A stretch of DNA of 64,000 nucleotides from an uncultured Thalassotalea sp. (GTDB taxonomy: Bacteria; Pseudomonadota; Gammaproteobacteria; Enterobacterales; Alteromonadaceae), in contig CANMZP010000021.1 of assembly GCA_947502355.1 (NCBI GenBank), forward strand, positions 1 through 64,000, given 5' to 3'. The notes beneath the pieces were generated by a model. That model was not told the origin of the DNA, did not search any database, and worked only from the letters and a program-made list of their open reading frames with translations. Made by a program: the position numbers and the translations under genes. Within the stretch, counting starts at the first letter, position 1. Every line of letters begins with the position of its first letter. Positions 34,485-44,507 of the stretch are shown here, piece by piece.

Positions 34485-36155
34485 TTAGCCTGAGATTTTA
34501 GCCCAGGTATCACGCAAACCAACGGTACGGTTAAAGACTAAGTTGTCTTTGCTGGCTTCTTTGTTATCCAAACAGAAGTAACCTTGGCGCTCAAACTGGA
34601 ATGCTTTTTCTGGCTCAGCATTAGCAAGCGACGGTTCAACTCGTGCGTTGTTTAATACAACTAAAGATCCTGGGTTTAATACCTTATGGAAATCTTCTTC
34701 GGCCGCGGGGTTTGGCACAGTGAATAGGCGGTCGTATAAACGAATTTCAGCCGGTAAACTTTGCTCAGCACTTACCCAGTGAATAACACCTTTAGGCTTA
34801 GTACCATCTGATGGGTTCTTACCAAGCGTATCTTCTAAGTATGAACAGTAAACCGTTGTTACATTGCCATCTTCGTCTTTATCACAGCGCTCAGCCGTAA
34901 TAACGTAAGCACCACGTAAACGAACGGCTTTGCCAATCACAAGACGCTTGTACTTTTTGTTTGCTTCTTCACGAAAATCTTCCGCTTCAATGAATAATTC
35001 ACGGCTAAATGGTACTTCACGGGTACCTTGTGAGTCATCTGAAGGGTGATTTTTAACGTTTAGAATTTCAACTTTGGCTTCATCATAGTTTTCAATAACC
35101 ACTTTAATTGGATCAAGTACGGCCATTGCACGTGGTGCATTGTCGTTTAAGTCTTCACGAATACAGGCATCTAACACGCTCATTTCTACCGTGTTATCCA
35201 TTTTGGTTACACCGATGCGTTTGGCAAATTCACGCATTGATTTCGGGGTAAAACCACGACGTCGGAAACCCGCAATGGTTGGCATACGAGGGTCGTCCCA
35301 GCCGTTAACTAAGTTTTCTTCAACCAAAGAGTTTAGCTTACGCTTACTCATTACCGTGTACTCAAGGTTTAAGCGTGAAAACTCGTACTGATGAGGCTCA
35401 GTTTCGATGCTAATATTTTGAATAACCCAGTCGTATAAACGGCGGTTGTCTTGGAATTCAAGCGTACAAATAGAGTGCGTAATGCCTTCAATCGCATCGG
35501 AAATACAATGAGTAAAATCGTACATTGGGTAAATGCACCATTTGTCACCGGTTTGGTGATGATGAGCAAATTTAACACGATAAAGAACTGGATCGCGTAA
35601 ACAAATAAAACTTGATGCCATATCGATTTTGGCACGTAAACAACACTCACCTGATTTAAACTCACCATTGCGCATTTTTTCAAACAACGCTAAGTTTTCG
35701 TCAACGGGTGTATCACGGTAAGGACTGTTTTTACCTGGCGCATTTAGCGGGCCACGGTATTCACGCATTTCTTCTGGTGTTAAGAAATCTACGTAGGCTA
35801 AGCCTTTTTCAATTAACTCAACGGCGTAGCCGTGCAATTGATCAAAGTAGTTTGAAGAATAACGAACATCCCCTTCCCACTCAAAACCTAACCAACGAAC
35901 GTCTTCTTGAATTGAATTAACGTAATCAATGTCTTCTTTTTCAGGGTTAGTGTCGTCAAAACGTAAGTTACATAAACCCTGATAATCCTGGGCAATACCA
36001 AAGTTTAAACAGATAGATTTGGCGTGACCAATGTGCAAGTAGCCGTTTGGCTCTGGCGGGAATCGAGTATGCACAGACGTATGTTTGCCACTGGCAAGAT
36101 CTGCATCGATAATTTGACGAATAAAATTGCTAGGACGGTTTGAATCTTCCGACAT
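34485..36155 (-). CDS. glnS: Glutaminyl-tRNA synthetase
   Basis: A 556-residue class I synthetase (E. coli 554). The HIGH motif is [16 protein letters not shown] (about 33-48) and the KMSKS equivalent is VMSKRKL (about 268-274). [10 protein letters not shown] and the GluRS/GlnRS anticodon-binding barrels follow. GlnS occurs mainly in gamma- and betaproteobacteria, consistent with the host. Confidence 0.98.
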   Translation of the reverse strand: MSEDSNRPSNFIRQIIDADLASGKHTSVHTRFPPEPNGYLHIGHAKSICLNFGIAQDYQGLCNLRFDDTNPEKEDIDYVNSIQEDVRWLGFEWEGDVRYSSNYFDQLHGYAVELIEKGLAYVDFLTPEEMREYRGPLNAPGKNSPYRDTPVDENLALFEKMRNGEFKSGECCLRAKIDMASSFICLRDPVLYRVKFAHHHQTGDKWCIYPMYDFTHCISDAIEGITHSICTLEFQDNRRLYDWVIQNISIETEPHQYEFSRLNLEYTVMSKRKLNSLVEENLVNGWDDPRMPTIAGFRRRGFTPKSMREFAKRIGVTKMDNTVEMSVLDACIREDLNDNAPRAMAVLDPIKVVIENYDEAKVEILNVKNHPSDDSQGTREVPFSRELFIEAEDFREEANKKYKRLVIGKAVRLRGAYVITAERCDKDEDGNVTTVYCSYLEDTLGKNPSDGTKPKGVIHWVSAEQSLPAEIRLYDRLFTVPNPAAEEDFHKVLNPGSLVVLNNARVEPSLANAEPEKAFQFERQGYFCLDNKEASKDNLVFNRTVGLRDTWAKISG

Positions 36156-36274
36156 CTAGAGAACCTCTGAAAATAAAATTATACGTTAGGGAATCTGGCA
36201 TTATAACAACAGTTTTGCTGTTTAAATAGCACCGTTAATCAAATATATTGACCTAATCGGTGCATATTACAATT

Positions 36275-36397
36275 TTATACCAATCCCGCTAATTATGTGA
36301 CTCGCTGAGAATGTTAGATTAGGTGCTTTATCTTCAATCCCTCGTGGCTATATTTATGTTGTTTATGCATGCTGCTCAATTAATGGGGCTGGTATAA
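36275..36397. mobile_element. MITE-like element with terminal inverted repeats
   Basis: The 123-bp segment starts TTATACCAATCCCGCTAATT and its reverse complement starts TTATACCAGCCCCATTAATT, so the ends are about 20-bp terminal inverted repeats with three mismatches. There is no coding capacity. Similar TATACCAATNCNNNTAATTA-ended elements are abundant in Colwellia, Shewanella and relatives. It ends exactly where the glyoxalase-like pseudogene stops. Confidence 0.8.
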
Positions 36398-36555
36398 CCG
36401 CTCTGCATGCCCTACTTTGCCATCAGGCATACTCAAGCGAAAAACCTCTGTCGCCGAAACAGCCGCTTTATAAAAGCAATTGCAGCATTGGCATCGTCAC
36501 AAATTACATAAGGGGTCAGGCTATGGAAAGCTTCAGGGATGGCGCTAACAGTCAT
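36398..36555 (-). pseudogene. Truncated, frameshifted VOC/PhnB-like gene
   Basis: ATG at 36555 opens MTVSAIPEAFHSLTPYVICD, then DANAAIAF; a one-base shift near 36470 continues the same family sequence as YKAAVSATEVFRLSMPDGK, then VGHAE. This is the N-terminal half of a PhnB-like VOC (glyoxalase-fold) protein, where DANAAIAFYKAAFGA is typical. Homology stops at the MITE and I find no second half beyond it. Confidence 0.8.
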
Positions 36556-36646
36556 ATTTTTCTACCTTTTTTCAGTGCGTTATTGTTTGAACAACATGGA
36601 TAAAGGTATTGGTGAAAATACTCGCTTAGGCAATTTCCCCTTACTA

Positions 36647-37543
36647 TTAGGGATGGCTATTGGGTATGGCTTGCCGTTTACTAATGAAGCCCTGAAATAA
36701 TCCCGCAGATAAAATAAACAGGCAACCGGTTAATTGCATGACATTCAGCGTTTCGCCAAACAGCAACCAGGCAAATAACACAACCGCAACTGGCTCTACG
36801 TAAGCTAACGTACCAAAGGTGACTGCCGGTAAATGACGTAAGGCTTTTACGGCAAATAAAATGGCAATAAAGCCCGGGATAATACCAATGGCAAGTAGCC
36901 ATATTGCCTGCTCGACGCTTATATTTTGTGGGGTCATTAATACGAAAGGAAGTAGGCAAAGTGCACCTATTATCAGTTGCGATAAAGTGCTTTGATATTC
37001 GTTTGCCTTACCAGGCTTACGGTTAATCAGCATAAAGCCGCTGTAGGTAATGGCGGCTAAACAGCCGTAAAAAAAGCCGAGCCATTGACTGCTATTGGCG
37101 ATTTCAACATCTTTTACATCCGGCATTATCAACACAAAGCCAAGCAATGCCACACATATTGCCAGCACATTAAGCCTGTTCAGTCGCTCCTTAAACAGCA
37201 CATGGGCAAGCCCCGCCGTTAAAAGTGGTGCGATATAAATTAATATCACCGCAATCGCCATGCTGGTGTACTGCACTGCCATAATATAAAACACCATAAA
37301 ACCGGCCAGCATCATACCATTGGCAATGCTGCGTTTTTCAAAACGATGTACGATTTGCTGATGGCGCTTACTACCCAGCATATACAGCAATAAACACAAG
37401 CTGCCAAGAAATAAGCGATAAAAAGTAATATGCTCTGCAGGTAATGCCGCAAAACGCGCAAACACACCTATGGTTGCCATACAAACGGCGGATAGAATGG
37501 CAAAAAAGAAGAATTTTGACTGGGAAGAAGTGTTGCTTACCAC
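36647..37543 (-). CDS. EamA-family (DMT) membrane transporter
   Basis: A 298-residue protein with ten predicted membrane helices arranged as two EamA repeats (about 12-135 and 155-285). FYRLFLGSLCLLLY and the second-repeat block AYVEPVAVVLFAWLLFGE are typical of drug/metabolite exporters. The start appears to be a GTG at 37543 with no clear ribosome-binding site. Substrate unknown. Confidence 0.87.
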   Translation of the reverse strand: MVSNTSSQSKFFFFAILSAVCMATIGVFARFAALPAEHITFYRLFLGSLCLLLYMLGSKRHQQIVHRFEKRSIANGMMLAGFMVFYIMAVQYTSMAIAVILIYIAPLLTAGLAHVLFKERLNRLNVLAICVALLGFVLIMPDVKDVEIANSSQWLGFFYGCLAAITYSGFMLINRKPGKANEYQSTLSQLIIGALCLLPFVLMTPQNISVEQAIWLLAIGIIPGFIAILFAVKALRHLPAVTFGTLAYVEPVAVVLFAWLLFGETLNVMQLTGCLFILSAGLFQGFISKRQAIPNSHP

Positions 37544-37610
37544 AATAGTATCTGGATATGTCTAAATTTTAAAAATCCATTCTAGCATAGCCATTTATAC
37601 ATTTGCAGAC

Positions 37611-37634
37611 AAAAAAGCCCCTAAATCAGGGGCT
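37611..37634 (-). terminator. Terminator of the GH13 gene
   Basis: AGCCCCT / AGGGGCT (7 bp, 5-nt loop) is followed on the minus strand by TTTTTTGT, 25 nt after the stop. Confidence 0.75.
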
Positions 37635-37658
37635 GTTTTCAAATGGGTTTTCTTAAAC

Positions 37659-39527
37659 TTATAATTGGATAATCAATGGTCCAGCAGCGTTAAGCGTTAA
37701 AAAGTTTTTAAGCTCGATAGGCTCATTAGTGACTAAATTTCGTCCTTTTGCGTTGGCATCAAGTGCTTCAGCAAAGCGGCTTAAGTCTAACTGAATTGGC
37801 TTATCATTCTTATTAAGAATAACCATTACCTTGTCTTTTTCGGTATAACGAAAGTAAACATAAATGCCATTTTCAGGACGGAAATGCTTCATTTTGCCGT
37901 TGATTAGAGCATCACTGGTTTGACGATAATTAAGCAAGGTACGCATCCAGCTTTGCATCTCGACTTGCGCTTTACTAAGCCCTTCGCCAGTGAAGGCGTT
38001 AACCGATTTATCGGCAAACCCGCCAGGGAATGGCATGCGAATCGCCCCATGAGAGTCATCGCCATCGTTATTGGCCAGTATTTCGGTGCCATAGTACATT
38101 TGCGGAATACCGCGCTGGGTTAACGTTAATGCCATCGCCATTTTAATATTGGCCAAATTGCCTTTTAATTGCGTAGCAATACGGCCCATATCATGGTTAT
38201 CGGCAAATACAAGCAGGTTATCTGGGTTGGCAAATAAGAAATCATTCGCCATTGACTCATAAACGTTGATCCATCCCGAGTTGTATTCTTCTGACTCATT
38301 TAAGGCCTTTACCATGTTTTCTTGCAAGGCAAAGTCCATCATACTTGGGGTGTGCGATACATAGCCATCCGTATTTACTTTGCCTTTTTGCCAGTAGGAA
38401 ACAACCACAGGGTTTGAGGTCCACTCTTCACCAACAATATTTAAATTGGGGTATTCATCGGTCAGACGTTTTGCCCAATCACTCAAGAATGCTTTATCAG
38501 AATAAGAATAGGTATCAACCCGGATGCCCGATAAATTGGCATACTCAACCCACCAGATGTTGTTTTGGGTAATGTAGTTCGCTAAAAGTTGTTGACGCTG
38601 ATTCAAATCCGGCATGGTTGGTACAAACCAACCGTCATTAAATTGTTTGCGGTCGACATTACTTGCATGAATATCTTGCATTGTGGTGCGGGCATGGGTG
38701 GTGCCACTGAATTTTCCGTCAAAATTTAACCAGTCGTTGGTTGGCTTATCTTTATTCCACCAATGCTCTGAGCCACTATGATTTAGCACCACGTCCCAAA
38801 TGATCCCAATACCAAGCTTTTCGGCTTTTTGGGAAAATTCTTTAAACTGTTCGTTACTGCCAAAGCGAGCATCAATGTTATAAAAATCGGTAGCCGCGTA
38901 GCCGTGATAACTATACGCTTTTTGATTATTCTCTAGCGGCGGAGTTAACCAAATCTGGGTAATGCCAAGGTCATCTAGATATTCAAGGTTATTGATAATA
39001 CCAGTTAAATCACCGCCATAACGGCTGTCTTTTTTAGTAGGTGTCTTGTCACTATACAGGCTATCAACCACATCATTCGTTGTGTCACCGTTAGCAAATC
39101 TGTCTGGATTGATCAGGTAAATAACGTCTTCTTGCGAAAAGCTTTGGCGCTCAGCACTGCCCTGGCGTCGCGTTAATAAATCATAATCAAGCTCGACTTT
39201 ATCGCCATCAGGCTCAGTAATGGTAAAGGTAAGCGTACCCGCCTGAGCGTGTTCACTTAGGGTTAAGTCGATAAAAGCATAGTTTGGGCTATCAACCGAA
39301 GTCACCTTTTTAAGAACAACTCCCGGGTAGTCTTGCAACTTGATATCACCTTTACCAACATCATCGCCACGCAATAATATTTGTAAGTTGGGCGACTGCA
39401 TACCCACCCACCAATTCATTGGCTCAGCGATAATACCGCCTGCTTGCGCATAAGAGATTGGCAACAGCGTCGCAACCGTCAGTAAAGATTGCTTGGCTAA
39501 TGCAGAAAGTGAGAATGGTTTTTTCAT
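37659..39527 (-). CDS. Exported GH13 cyclomaltodextrinase/neopullulanase-like enzyme
   Basis: From the ATG at 39527 (GGGGA 5 nt upstream) the protein has 622 residues and a signal peptide cut near AQA-GG. An N-terminal beta domain of the cyclomaltodextrinase type (about 25-125) precedes the catalytic barrel, and a C-terminal beta domain ends the chain. Catalytic residues are D338 in GIRVDTYSY, E367 in VGEEW and D446 in FADNHD. It likely cleaves maltodextrins or cyclodextrins in the periplasm. Unlike typical maltose loci, no TonB receptor, transporter or regulator is adjacent; the GH31 enzyme is 18 kb away. Confidence 0.88.
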   Translation of the reverse strand: MKKPFSLSALAKQSLLTVATLLPISYAQAGGIIAEPMNWWVGMQSPNLQILLRGDDVGKGDIKLQDYPGVVLKKVTSVDSPNYAFIDLTLSEHAQAGTLTFTITEPDGDKVELDYDLLTRRQGSAERQSFSQEDVIYLINPDRFANGDTTNDVVDSLYSDKTPTKKDSRYGGDLTGIINNLEYLDDLGITQIWLTPPLENNQKAYSYHGYAATDFYNIDARFGSNEQFKEFSQKAEKLGIGIIWDVVLNHSGSEHWWNKDKPTNDWLNFDGKFSGTTHARTTMQDIHASNVDRKQFNDGWFVPTMPDLNQRQQLLANYITQNNIWWVEYANLSGIRVDTYSYSDKAFLSDWAKRLTDEYPNLNIVGEEWTSNPVVVSYWQKGKVNTDGYVSHTPSMMDFALQENMVKALNESEEYNSGWINVYESMANDFLFANPDNLLVFADNHDMGRIATQLKGNLANIKMAMALTLTQRGIPQMYYGTEILANNDGDDSHGAIRMPFPGGFADKSVNAFTGEGLSKAQVEMQSWMRTLLNYRQTSDALINGKMKHFRPENGIYVYFRYTEKDKVMVILNKNDKPIQLDLSRFAEALDANAKGRNLVTNEPIELKNFLTLNAAGPLIIQL

Positions 39528-39648
39528 ATTGTTCCCCAAAACATTATTGTATAGGGGTCATAGTACCTAAAACCTTAATATGGGCTCAATCAGCTGCATT
39601 CGTATTCATAACGGTTCTGGAACAATAACCGATATGTGTTTAGGCATA

Positions 39649-40518
39649 TTAAAGACTTTGATTTTCTAGCCAGATAAGTGGGATATCCCATAATGATTGT
39701 GACTTTCGACTAAAAAACTTCATATGACCAATTTCAGTTAGACCATAATCACTTGGTTTTAGGGTTAAAGTTTTCGCTTGTAGATTAGGACTTACCGCCA
39801 ACATATCCTGCACATTCGCGTCATTTGCTATATCGTCATCAGTGGCATTTACCCACATTGATGGAATGGTTAATTCATCGTAAAAGTGGGTATTAATGGT
39901 TTTATTAAAAGCCATTTGTACGTAGCCTCGACCGTTACACCAAGTTTGCCACTGCTTAGCCACTAATTTAGGTAATGGTTCGCCCATACCTAACCATTGC
40001 GCTTTAGTATGACCAAAAATGGCATTGGAGACGGGGATAAAAACGTTCATGAATAAATGCGCTTTTAGTTGATGGATTAGCCGCATATTCCAAAGACGGC
40101 CCGATGAGCAAGCATAATTAAAAATAGAAGAAAGCTTATCTGCATTTGGTAGTAAACCAAACAACTGGCCACCAGCACTATGCCCAATGAGATGGTAAGA
40201 ACTCTCTGGAAAGAGCTCAATGAGTTTATCTAAAGCAGCTGGTTGGTCAAGCTCGCCCCAACATTGCAAACTTGCCTTACAGTCTCTGATATTGCCATGT
40301 AAAGACTCAGAAATACCTCGATTATCGTAGGTTAAAACAGCAAAACCATTATCAGCCAAATACGCCGCAAAATTGGCATAAAAATATCGCTTTATCCCCG
40401 TTGCGGGACCAATTAATACTGCGCCCTTTATGCTATCAGCAGGCTTAAAAACGCTAGCCGCTAATAAGAAGTTATCCTTACAGGTAATTTTAATGTGCTT
40501 GATTTCAACTTGACTCAT
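39649..40518 (-). CDS. Alpha/beta-hydrolase
   Basis: A 289-residue cytosolic alpha/beta hydrolase. LTYDNRGISES follows strand 4, the nucleophile elbow is GHSAGGQ (about 137-143, Ser), an acidic residue lies in NATDDDIAN and the histidine in EIGHMKFF. It resembles COG4757-type predicted hydrolases. Substrate unknown. Confidence 0.78.
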   Translation of the reverse strand: MSQVEIKHIKITCKDNFLLAASVFKPADSIKGAVLIGPATGIKRYFYANFAAYLADNGFAVLTYDNRGISESLHGNIRDCKASLQCWGELDQPAALDKLIELFPESSYHLIGHSAGGQLFGLLPNADKLSSIFNYACSSGRLWNMRLIHQLKAHLFMNVFIPVSNAIFGHTKAQWLGMGEPLPKLVAKQWQTWCNGRGYVQMAFNKTINTHFYDELTIPSMWVNATDDDIANDANVQDMLAVSPNLQAKTLTLKPSDYGLTEIGHMKFFSRKSQSLWDIPLIWLENQSL

Positions 40519-40752
40519 AACAGCTCATTCTTTGCTTTGACAGCACCACCTTAACAGTGGTCATACCAGACCACAAGGGAAGATTTAACATTTATGCAAC
40601 ACCAGTAAGACCACTGGCATTTAAGTAGGTTGTCAATTGAGGGGGCTAGAAGGGACGTTATCATAGGTGAAAATTGAGTTGGGTTAAGCTTAGTTTTATG
40701 CTTAAAAAATCGTTAAATAGCTTTATTAAAGATTAGGTTAAACTGTTGTAGT

Positions 40753-41859
40753 TCATTGTGTATCTGCCGGTTCAAACCGATATAGACCTTTGCTCAAGTC
40801 AAAATAAATATCATAAACGCCTTCTTCGACAGAAATATTGTCTCCTCGATACATTAAACGCCCTTTTGGAAAGGTAACTCCTCCCCAATCTCTTTTCCAT
40901 AAATTATCCGCTCTAAATTTAACTTCTCCATCATTCAACTCTAAGCGAACATGCCATTGTTTTTTAACGGGATCAATAAGTGTCATATCGACAGAATCAT
41001 CATGCCAAGTCCGACCTTTTATCGCATCCCCGATAATACCTATATTTGGAAGGTATTGTTTTATAGAGACAAAATTTTGCTCAATCTGTTCTATAACAGT
41101 AGTCGTTCCACGCATAATTTCTTCGGTTTTAAATAAAATAAAACCTTTTTTGAGTTTAAGAGACTTTAATTTATTTATGAATACAGGATCGGTCATTAAC
41201 TGTTTAGCGATACGAATTTCGTTTTCAGTATATTCATAGTATGAGTTAAGCAATCTTAGGTTATCTAGATCATTCAAACCGTGAAAACCAAGCTGTACAT
41301 AAGCAACTGGAATGCCTTTATCCATAACATAATCAAAAATAACTCCCTTATGTAAACTCGATTGCTCTGAAGCCAATAAATACAATGCAGAGCTCTCGAT
41401 ATAATCGAAAATTTGAGTGGTTATTCTCTTTTGTTTTACGGTTATTGGATTTAGCTTGGCAACATTATCTTGGAAGTTGATGTCAAATTGCCCCGTAAAA
41501 ATATGTGGCGTATCGAGATAGTAATACAAAGGAGGTAATAGAGCATGATCATAAGAAAACTCATCATTGAGTAGTGAATCGATAAGATAAATTTGTTGAT
41601 AAATCCCGTTATTATAACCTTCAATTTCAAAACTAAGATCGATTAACTCATTATATATTTGCTCAACCTCTTTATTAAACGCCCTCTCATCATCCAGCCT
41701 TTTCGAATAAGCATTAATATTAACAGCCAATAAAATACCAATGACAATTAGGAGCACTTCGCCCAAGGCATACCAAATATAATTAAGAACACGTGTCGAA
41801 GTATCAAGGGGATCTTGTTTAGGTAAAAATTTGTTCAATAACTTCTTAAGAAATAACAT
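40753..41859 (-). CDS. DUF6090-like membrane protein with SusE/SusF-like C-terminal domain
   Basis: From the ATG at 41859 the protein is 368 residues. The N-terminus YALGEVLLIVIGILLAVNIN (about 31-50) is one membrane helix with the signature of DUF6090 proteins, which are known mainly from Bacteroidetes. A helical middle part follows. The last 90 residues (IGDAIKGRTWHDD, then KFRADNLWKRDWGG, then YDIYFDLSKGLYRFEP) look like the repeat of SusE/SusF outer-membrane starch-binding proteins. The combination and the AT-rich, isoleucine/tyrosine-rich composition suggest transfer from Bacteroidetes. Start choice is uncertain, as no ribosome-binding site is evident. Confidence 0.65.
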   Translation of the reverse strand: MLFLKKLLNKFLPKQDPLDTSTRVLNYIWYALGEVLLIVIGILLAVNINAYSKRLDDERAFNKEVEQIYNELIDLSFEIEGYNNGIYQQIYLIDSLLNDEFSYDHALLPPLYYYLDTPHIFTGQFDINFQDNVAKLNPITVKQKRITTQIFDYIESSALYLLASEQSSLHKGVIFDYVMDKGIPVAYVQLGFHGLNDLDNLRLLNSYYEYTENEIRIAKQLMTDPVFINKLKSLKLKKGFILFKTEEIMRGTTTVIEQIEQNFVSIKQYLPNIGIIGDAIKGRTWHDDSVDMTLIDPVKKQWHVRLELNDGEVKFRADNLWKRDWGGVTFPKGRLMYRGDNISVEEGVYDIYFDLSKGLYRFEPADTQ

Positions 41860-41993
41860 AGCGTTAGTCAAAATAGCTTGTCTAACACTAAATCTAGTTG
41901 AATAATTGCAAATACTCTAAACAATTCATGAAATAAGACTCAACCGCTTCTGCTGGATAAAGCCGTTTGCTGTTGTTTTCCAACGTTGAAAAC

Positions 41994-42020
41994 AAAAAAG
42001 GCCGCGTTAACGACCTTTTG
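41994..42020 (-). terminator. Possible terminator of sucCD
   Basis: On the minus strand AAAGGTCG-TTAA-CGCGGCCTTTTTT forms an imperfect stem with a bulge, followed by Ts, about 21 nt after the sucD stop. Confidence 0.5.
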
Positions 42021-42040
42021 TTCAAATCAGGATTTGGTTT

Positions 42041-42913
42041 TTACCAACCTGTTTTGCTTTTTAGTGCTTCACCGATATCCGCAAGAGAGCGAACAGTCGC
42101 AACACCAGCCGCTTCTAAAGCAGCAAATTTCTCGTCAGCAGTACCTTTACCACCAGCGATGATTGCGCCAGCGTGACCCATACGCTTACCTTCTGGAGCC
42201 GTAACACCAGCAATGTAAGATACAACAGGCTTAGTAACGTTAGCTTTGATGTACTCAGCAGCTTCTTCTTCTGCGGTACCACCAATCTCACCGATCATTA
42301 CGATAGCTTCAGTTTGAGGATCGTTTTCGAACATTTCTAAAACGTCGATAAAGTTAGTACCTGGGATTGGGTCACCACCAATACCTACACAAGTAGATTG
42401 GCCGAAACCAGCGTCAGTTGTTTGTTTAACCGCTTCGTACGTAAGCGTACCAGAGCGAGAAACGATACCAACTTTACCAGGCAAGTGGATGTGACCTGGC
42501 ATGATACCAATCTTAGTTTCGCCCGGCGTGATAACACCAGGACAGTTAGGACCGATCATGCGAGTGCCCGTTTCTTCAAGCTTCACTTTAACGTCAACCA
42601 TGTCTAGCGTTGGGATGCCTTCAGTGATGGTTACGATAAGCTCGATGCCTGCATCGATAGCTTCTAAGATTGCATCTTTACAAAATGGTGCCGGAACGTA
42701 AATAACGGTAGCTGTTGCGCCAGTTGCTTCTACTGCATCACGTACAGTGTTGAAAACTGGTAAACCTAAATGTGTTTGACCGCCTTTACCAGGTGATACA
42801 CCACCAACCATTTGCGTACCGTAAGCGATAGCTTGCTCAGAGTGGAACGTACCTTGACCACCAGTGAAACCTTGACAGATTACTTTTGTATCTTTGTTAA
42901 TTAATACAGACAT
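42041..42913 (-). CDS. sucD: Succinyl-CoA synthetase, alpha subunit
   Basis: A 290-residue subunit (E. coli 289) that carries the phosphohistidine. [15 protein letters not shown] (about 14-28) is the CoA-binding start, and [17 protein letters not shown] holds the catalytic histidine (about 247). Its ATG shares one base with the sucC stop. The pair makes ATP or GTP from succinyl-CoA in the TCA cycle. Confidence 0.98.
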   Translation of the reverse strand: MSVLINKDTKVICQGFTGGQGTFHSEQAIAYGTQMVGGVSPGKGGQTHLGLPVFNTVRDAVEATGATATVIYVPAPFCKDAILEAIDAGIELIVTITEGIPTLDMVDVKVKLEETGTRMIGPNCPGVITPGETKIGIMPGHIHLPGKVGIVSRSGTLTYEAVKQTTDAGFGQSTCVGIGGDPIPGTNFIDVLEMFENDPQTEAIVMIGEIGGTAEEEAAEYIKANVTKPVVSYIAGVTAPEGKRMGHAGAIIAGGKGTADEKFAALEAAGVATVRSLADIGEALKSKTGW

Positions 42914-44079
42914 TATTTAGACTCCGCAGCAGCAACAACTTTTTGTGCAGCATCAGTTAACGACTCAGCAGCGATGATGTTTACATCAGAGCTTGCTAAT
43001 ACTTCACGACCCGCTTCAGCGTTTGTACCTTCAAGACGTACAACAACAGGCACTTTAACACCAACTTCTTTAACAGCAGCAATGATACCTTCGGCGATCA
43101 TGTCACAACGAACGATACCACCAAAGATGTTAACTAGAACAGCGCTTACATTGTCATCTGAAAGGATAATTTTGAACGCTTCAGCAACACGTTCTTTTGT
43201 AGCGCCACCACCTACATCTAGGAAGTTAGCAGGCTTGCCGCCATGCAAGTTAACGATATCCATTGTACCCATTGCAAGGCCAGCACCGTTAACCATACAA
43301 CCAACGTTTCCGTCTAGGGCTACGTAGTTTAGTTCCCATTGTGCTGCGTGTGCTTCGCGCTCATCTTCTTGAGAAGGATCGTGCATTTCACGGATTTTAG
43401 GCTGACGGTATAAAGCGTTACCATCAACACCAATTTTACCATCAAGACAGTGTAAGTTGCCTTCGTCAGTAATAACTAATGGGTTGATTTCTAATAATGC
43501 AAAATCATGATCGTTGAACATGTTAGCAAGACCCATAAAGATCTTAACGAACTGCTTCATTTGAGTTGGGTTTAAGCCAAGTTTGAAACCTAATTCACGC
43601 GCTTGGTAAGCTTGAGGACCTACTAATGGGTCGATTTCAGCTTTATGGATTAGCTCAGGCGTTTCTTCAGCAACTGTTTCGATTTCCACACCACCTTCGG
43701 TTGATGCCATGAAAACAACTTTACGGCTTGCACGGTCTACAACCGCACCTAGGTAAAGTTCATTTGCGATATCAGTACAGCTTTCAACTAAGATTTTAGA
43801 AACCGGTTGGCCGTTTTCATCTGTTTGATAAGTAACTAAGTTTTTACCTAACCAGTTTTGAGCAAACTCTTTGATTTCTTCTTTTGTCTTAACTAGTTTT
43901 ACACCACCAGCCTTACCACGGCCACCGGCATGAACCTGAGTTTTAACAACCCACATGTTACCGCCAATCTTATCGGCAGCTTCAGCAGCTTCTTGAGGTG
44001 TATCGCACGCGAAACCTTCTGAAACTGGTAAACCATATTCTGCGAACAATTGCTTCGCTTGATACTCATGTAAATTCAT
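42913..44079 (-). CDS. sucC: Succinyl-CoA synthetase, beta subunit
   Basis: From the ATG at 44079 (GGGA upstream) the protein is 388 residues, identical in length to E. coli SucC and starting [12 protein letters not shown]. An ATP-grasp domain ([12 protein letters not shown], about 46-57) and a C-terminal CoA-ligase domain with [16 protein letters not shown] follow. sucC does not follow sucB here: a 14-kb nitrate cluster lies between, so it must have its own promoter. Confidence 0.98.
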   Translation of the reverse strand: MNLHEYQAKQLFAEYGLPVSEGFACDTPQEAAEAADKIGGNMWVVKTQVHAGGRGKAGGVKLVKTKEEIKEFAQNWLGKNLVTYQTDENGQPVSKILVESCTDIANELYLGAVVDRASRKVVFMASTEGGVEIETVAEETPELIHKAEIDPLVGPQAYQARELGFKLGLNPTQMKQFVKIFMGLANMFNDHDFALLEINPLVITDEGNLHCLDGKIGVDGNALYRQPKIREMHDPSQEDEREAHAAQWELNYVALDGNVGCMVNGAGLAMGTMDIVNLHGGKPANFLDVGGGATKERVAEAFKIILSDDNVSAVLVNIFGGIVRCDMIAEGIIAAVKEVGVKVPVVVRLEGTNAEAGREVLASSDVNIIAAESLTDAAQKVVAAAESK

Positions 44080-44507
44080 GGCATTTCCCAACTACTTTAT
44101 TATTAAAATGAGCTGTAATTTTACTTCCAAACTTTGCAATTACAACCATAACGAATGGTTAACGCTTTATAGTCATTATTTATAAAATGAATACAACAAA
44201 ATTGAAGGTAAAACATACAACTTGTGTGTCGCTCAAATCCTTTGATTGTCTGCATCACCACAGATATCACAAAGTTTTTAACGCAATGTTATTTTGGCGC
44301 AAATTATAGCGATAAAAATAAGTCGTTAATAGCTCTTTTTTACGAATTAATTACCTAATTACACACTTTTTATAAATAATAATGACAAGTGCTGTTTAAT
44401 CAGCCATTTGAAAACTCAACCGGCCAGTAAACAACAGGTTAAATGGATGTAAAAATGCATTTTAGAAAGAAATTGATGGGTAGTAGCTTAGCAATTGGTT
44501 TTGGCAG
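44080..44507. other. Upstream region of sucCD after the nitrate cluster
   Basis: This 428-nt AT-rich gap must contain the sucCD promoter on the minus strand; TATAAA-like hexamers occur near 44165-44195 but I cannot pick one with confidence. A plus-strand start MHFRKKLMGSSLAIGFGSYA (from 44455) looks like a signal peptide but runs into the cobA 3' end with no matching gene. I see no terminator hairpin after cobA. Confidence 0.35.

Noticed and set aside
44220-44290. Possible CRP site upstream of sucC
   Set aside because: TGTGA is present on the minus strand but the second half-site does not match TCACA at the right spacing.
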